From positions 1 through 7,088 of the forward strand of contig CANJPN010000323.1 of assembly GCA_947475855.1 (NCBI GenBank): a stretch of DNA of 7,088 nucleotides. The letters are read 5' to 3'. Below the pieces are notes generated by a model. It saw only the letters and a program-made list of their open reading frames with translations. It was not told where the DNA came from and did not search any database. The position numbers were made by a program, and so were the translations under genes. Positions 5,842 to 7,088 of this stretch are shown piece by piece (the stretch's first letter is position 1; every line of letters begins with the position of its first letter). This stretch comes from Bradyrhizobiaceae bacterium (GTDB lineage: Bacteria; Pseudomonadota; Alphaproteobacteria; Rhizobiales; Hyphomicrobiaceae).

Positions 5842-7088
5842 GGCTGCGGCCCGTCCGGCTGGGATGCGGTTGCCTCGATTGGCACCGGCAGGGTCACGCT
5901 GACGCGCGTGCCGTTGGCGCCGGACACCGGGCTTTGGACCTCGATCGTGCCGCCCATACCGTCGACGATCCGCTTGCAAATCGTCAAGCCAAGCCCGGTT
6001 CCCGATACCTCCCCAACTCCTTCCCGGACACGAAAGAACGGCTCGAATATCCGTGTCAGCGCATCAGGTGGAATTCCGCTCCCCATGTCGGTCACCGTAA
6101 TGGAGATCGCGCGCTCGTCGGCCGATAAGACGACGTCGAGTTTCTGATCGTTGCGGGAGAACTTGATGGCGTTGTCGAGGATATTGAAGATCACATGCTC
6201 GACGAGTGTTGCATCCCCCCTTATGGCTGGGAGCATCGATGGGCATTCCATGGTGATGATCATTCCTGGCGCTATCCGCCGCGCGCGGTTAACGGCAATC
6301 CGGACGACATCCGCAAGGTCGATCCAATCACCCAACAGGTTGAGATCGCCACTCTCCAGACGGGTCATCTGCAGCAGGTTCGCGACGAAGTGCGATAACC
6401 GCCGTGTCTCCTCCTCGATTGCGGCGAGTAAATCGGCGTGGGTCTCCGCCGACATGGCAGACCCCAACTCGCGCAGGCTCGTGACGGCCCCGAGAATGGA
6501 AGCCAGGGGAGTCTTGAGATCGTGCGACAGTGAAGAAAGCAGCGCGGATCGTAGGCGCTCTCGTTCGGTTTCTCCCCGCGCCCGGAGTGCATCAGACTCT
6601 AGCTGTGCGCGTTCGATGGCAATCGCCGCGTGTTGGAGCATGATCTCGATGGACGAAGGGTCTTCGACCCGTATGCCGCGCTCTCCATCGCCTGGAACCA
6701 GTCCAATAACCCCCAATATTGCCGTCTTCGTTTTTAGTGGATGAAACTCGAATTGAGCACTCGGCCAACCCATGGCGGCGCGATGCTCTATCTCTCCTGT
6801 TCTGAAAGCGCGTCGGGCCGCCTGCACGTCCAACGAATCCATCGTTGGAGGCAGAGGAGAAAAAGCCTTGATTTCCAGTTCATCCAACGCCTTGGTCAGC
6901 ACGACTGCTTCTCCACGAACCGTCTGCGCTGCATGTGTCGCAAGCGTATCGAGAATGGCCTGAACGTCCCTGGAGCCGGACAGCATTCCCGCGAATGCAG
7001 CGCGACAATCAAGGTGAGAACCAGCGTCAATCAGGATGAGACTGTGCCGGGGGTGGTCTGACGGCGGGAGGGCGGGAGCCCGACCGAC
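5838..7088 (-). CDS. kdpD: KdpD, sensor histidine kinase, C-terminal part (5' end beyond window edge or shortened)
   Basis: The frame is open from the right edge to the TGA at 5838, about 416 codons; the first in-frame ATG is at 6986. Numbered from that Met, residues about 1-130 are a GAF-like region, starting LSGSRDVQAILDTL as in KdpD proteins. The dimerisation/phosphoacceptor helix follows, with His155 in SLSHDLKTPLASILGAVTSL. The ATPase domain has N box HVIFNILDNAIKFS (Asn268, Asn272), G1 DMGSGIP, F box FEPFFR and G2 GTGLGL. The kinase core therefore looks functional. Full KdpD also has an N-terminal K+/c-di-AMP-responsive domain and four membrane helices; none is visible here. The 34 in-frame codons between the edge and Met 6986 do not resemble the usual membrane/linker region. 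Either the gene continues normally beyond an unusual stretch, or its 5' part is lost or frameshifted. The ATGA overlap couples it to kdpE. Confidence 0.9.
   Translation of the reverse strand, partial: VGRAPALPPSDHPRHSLILIDAGSHLDCRAAFAGMLSGSRDVQAILDTLATHAAQTVRGEAVVLTKALDELEIKAFSPLPPTMDSLDVQAARRAFRTGEIEHRAAMGWPSAQFEFHPLKTKTAILGVIGLVPGDGERGIRVEDPSSIEIMLQHAAIAIERAQLESDALRARGETERERLRSALLSSLSHDLKTPLASILGAVTSLRELGSAMSAETHADLLAAIEEETRRLSHFVANLLQMTRLESGDLNLLGDWIDLADVVRIAVNRARRIAPGMIITMECPSMLPAIRGDATLVEHVIFNILDNAIKFSRNDQKLDVVLSADERAISITVTDMGSGIPPDALTRIFEPFFRVREGVGEVSGTGLGLTICKRIVDGMGGTIEVQSPVSGANGTRVSVTLPVPIEATASQPDGPQP
6983..6998. repeat. 6-bp inverted repeat over the first in-frame ATG of kdpD
   Basis: GCATTC (6983-6988) and GAATGC (6993-6998) are perfect arms around CCGC. 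The left arm contains the ATG complement at 6984-6986. It is short and may be chance, but it lies where the KdpD-like sequence begins. Confidence 0.25.

Noticed and set aside
1..7088. CRISPR arrays, insertion sequences, tRNA genes or attachment sites
   Set aside because: I saw no regularly spaced direct repeats, transposase motifs, terminal inverted repeats with target duplications, or tRNA-like cloverleaf.

Overview
The window is GC-rich and gene-dense, with G/C-biased third codon positions. Its protein set points to an alphaproteobacterium: an ACAD10-like phosphotransferase, a DUF937 membrane protein, a dihydroxyphthalate-decarboxylase-like protein, a divergent amidase and KdpDE. A sphingomonad-type genome is my best guess, but there is no rRNA or other marker to prove it. 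No tRNA, rRNA, CRISPR array, insertion sequence or phage gene is visible.

Layout. (1) Bases 1-2044 are on the minus strand. They hold an aminoglycoside-phosphotransferase-fold kinase, cut by the left edge, and upstream of it a DUF937 protein with one predicted membrane segment. (2) Bases 2045-2325 are a divergent intergenic region with a plausible promoter on each strand. (3) Bases 2326-4944 are on the plus strand. They hold a 331-residue protein of the 4,5-dihydroxyphthalate decarboxylase / periplasmic-binding-protein-fold family, then a 496-residue amidase-signature hydrolase, probably one transcription unit. (4) Bases 4945-5145 lie between convergent genes and hold several inverted repeats, including a perfect 12-bp hairpin behind the amidase. 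(5) Bases 5146-7088 are on the minus strand. They hold kdpE and kdpD, joined by an ATGA overlap, with kdpD running off the right edge.

How the genes work together. KdpD and KdpE form the sensor kinase and response regulator that normally control the high-affinity K+ pump KdpFABC. The pump genes are not in this window and would be expected beyond the right edge. The decarboxylase-like protein and the amidase look like a small catabolic pair acting on an unidentified amide or aromatic acid. The amidase keeps a complete Lys-Ser-Ser triad, but the conserved Gly-Gly before the nucleophile is Phe-Ala. The phosphotransferase and the DUF937 protein have no clear functional link.

Most of the window is ordinary accessory or housekeeping content. 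The points most worth a second look are the altered oxyanion hole of the amidase and its pairing with the decarboxylase-like gene, the poor match to KdpD immediately upstream of its GAF-like region, and the hairpin cluster at 4972-5137.
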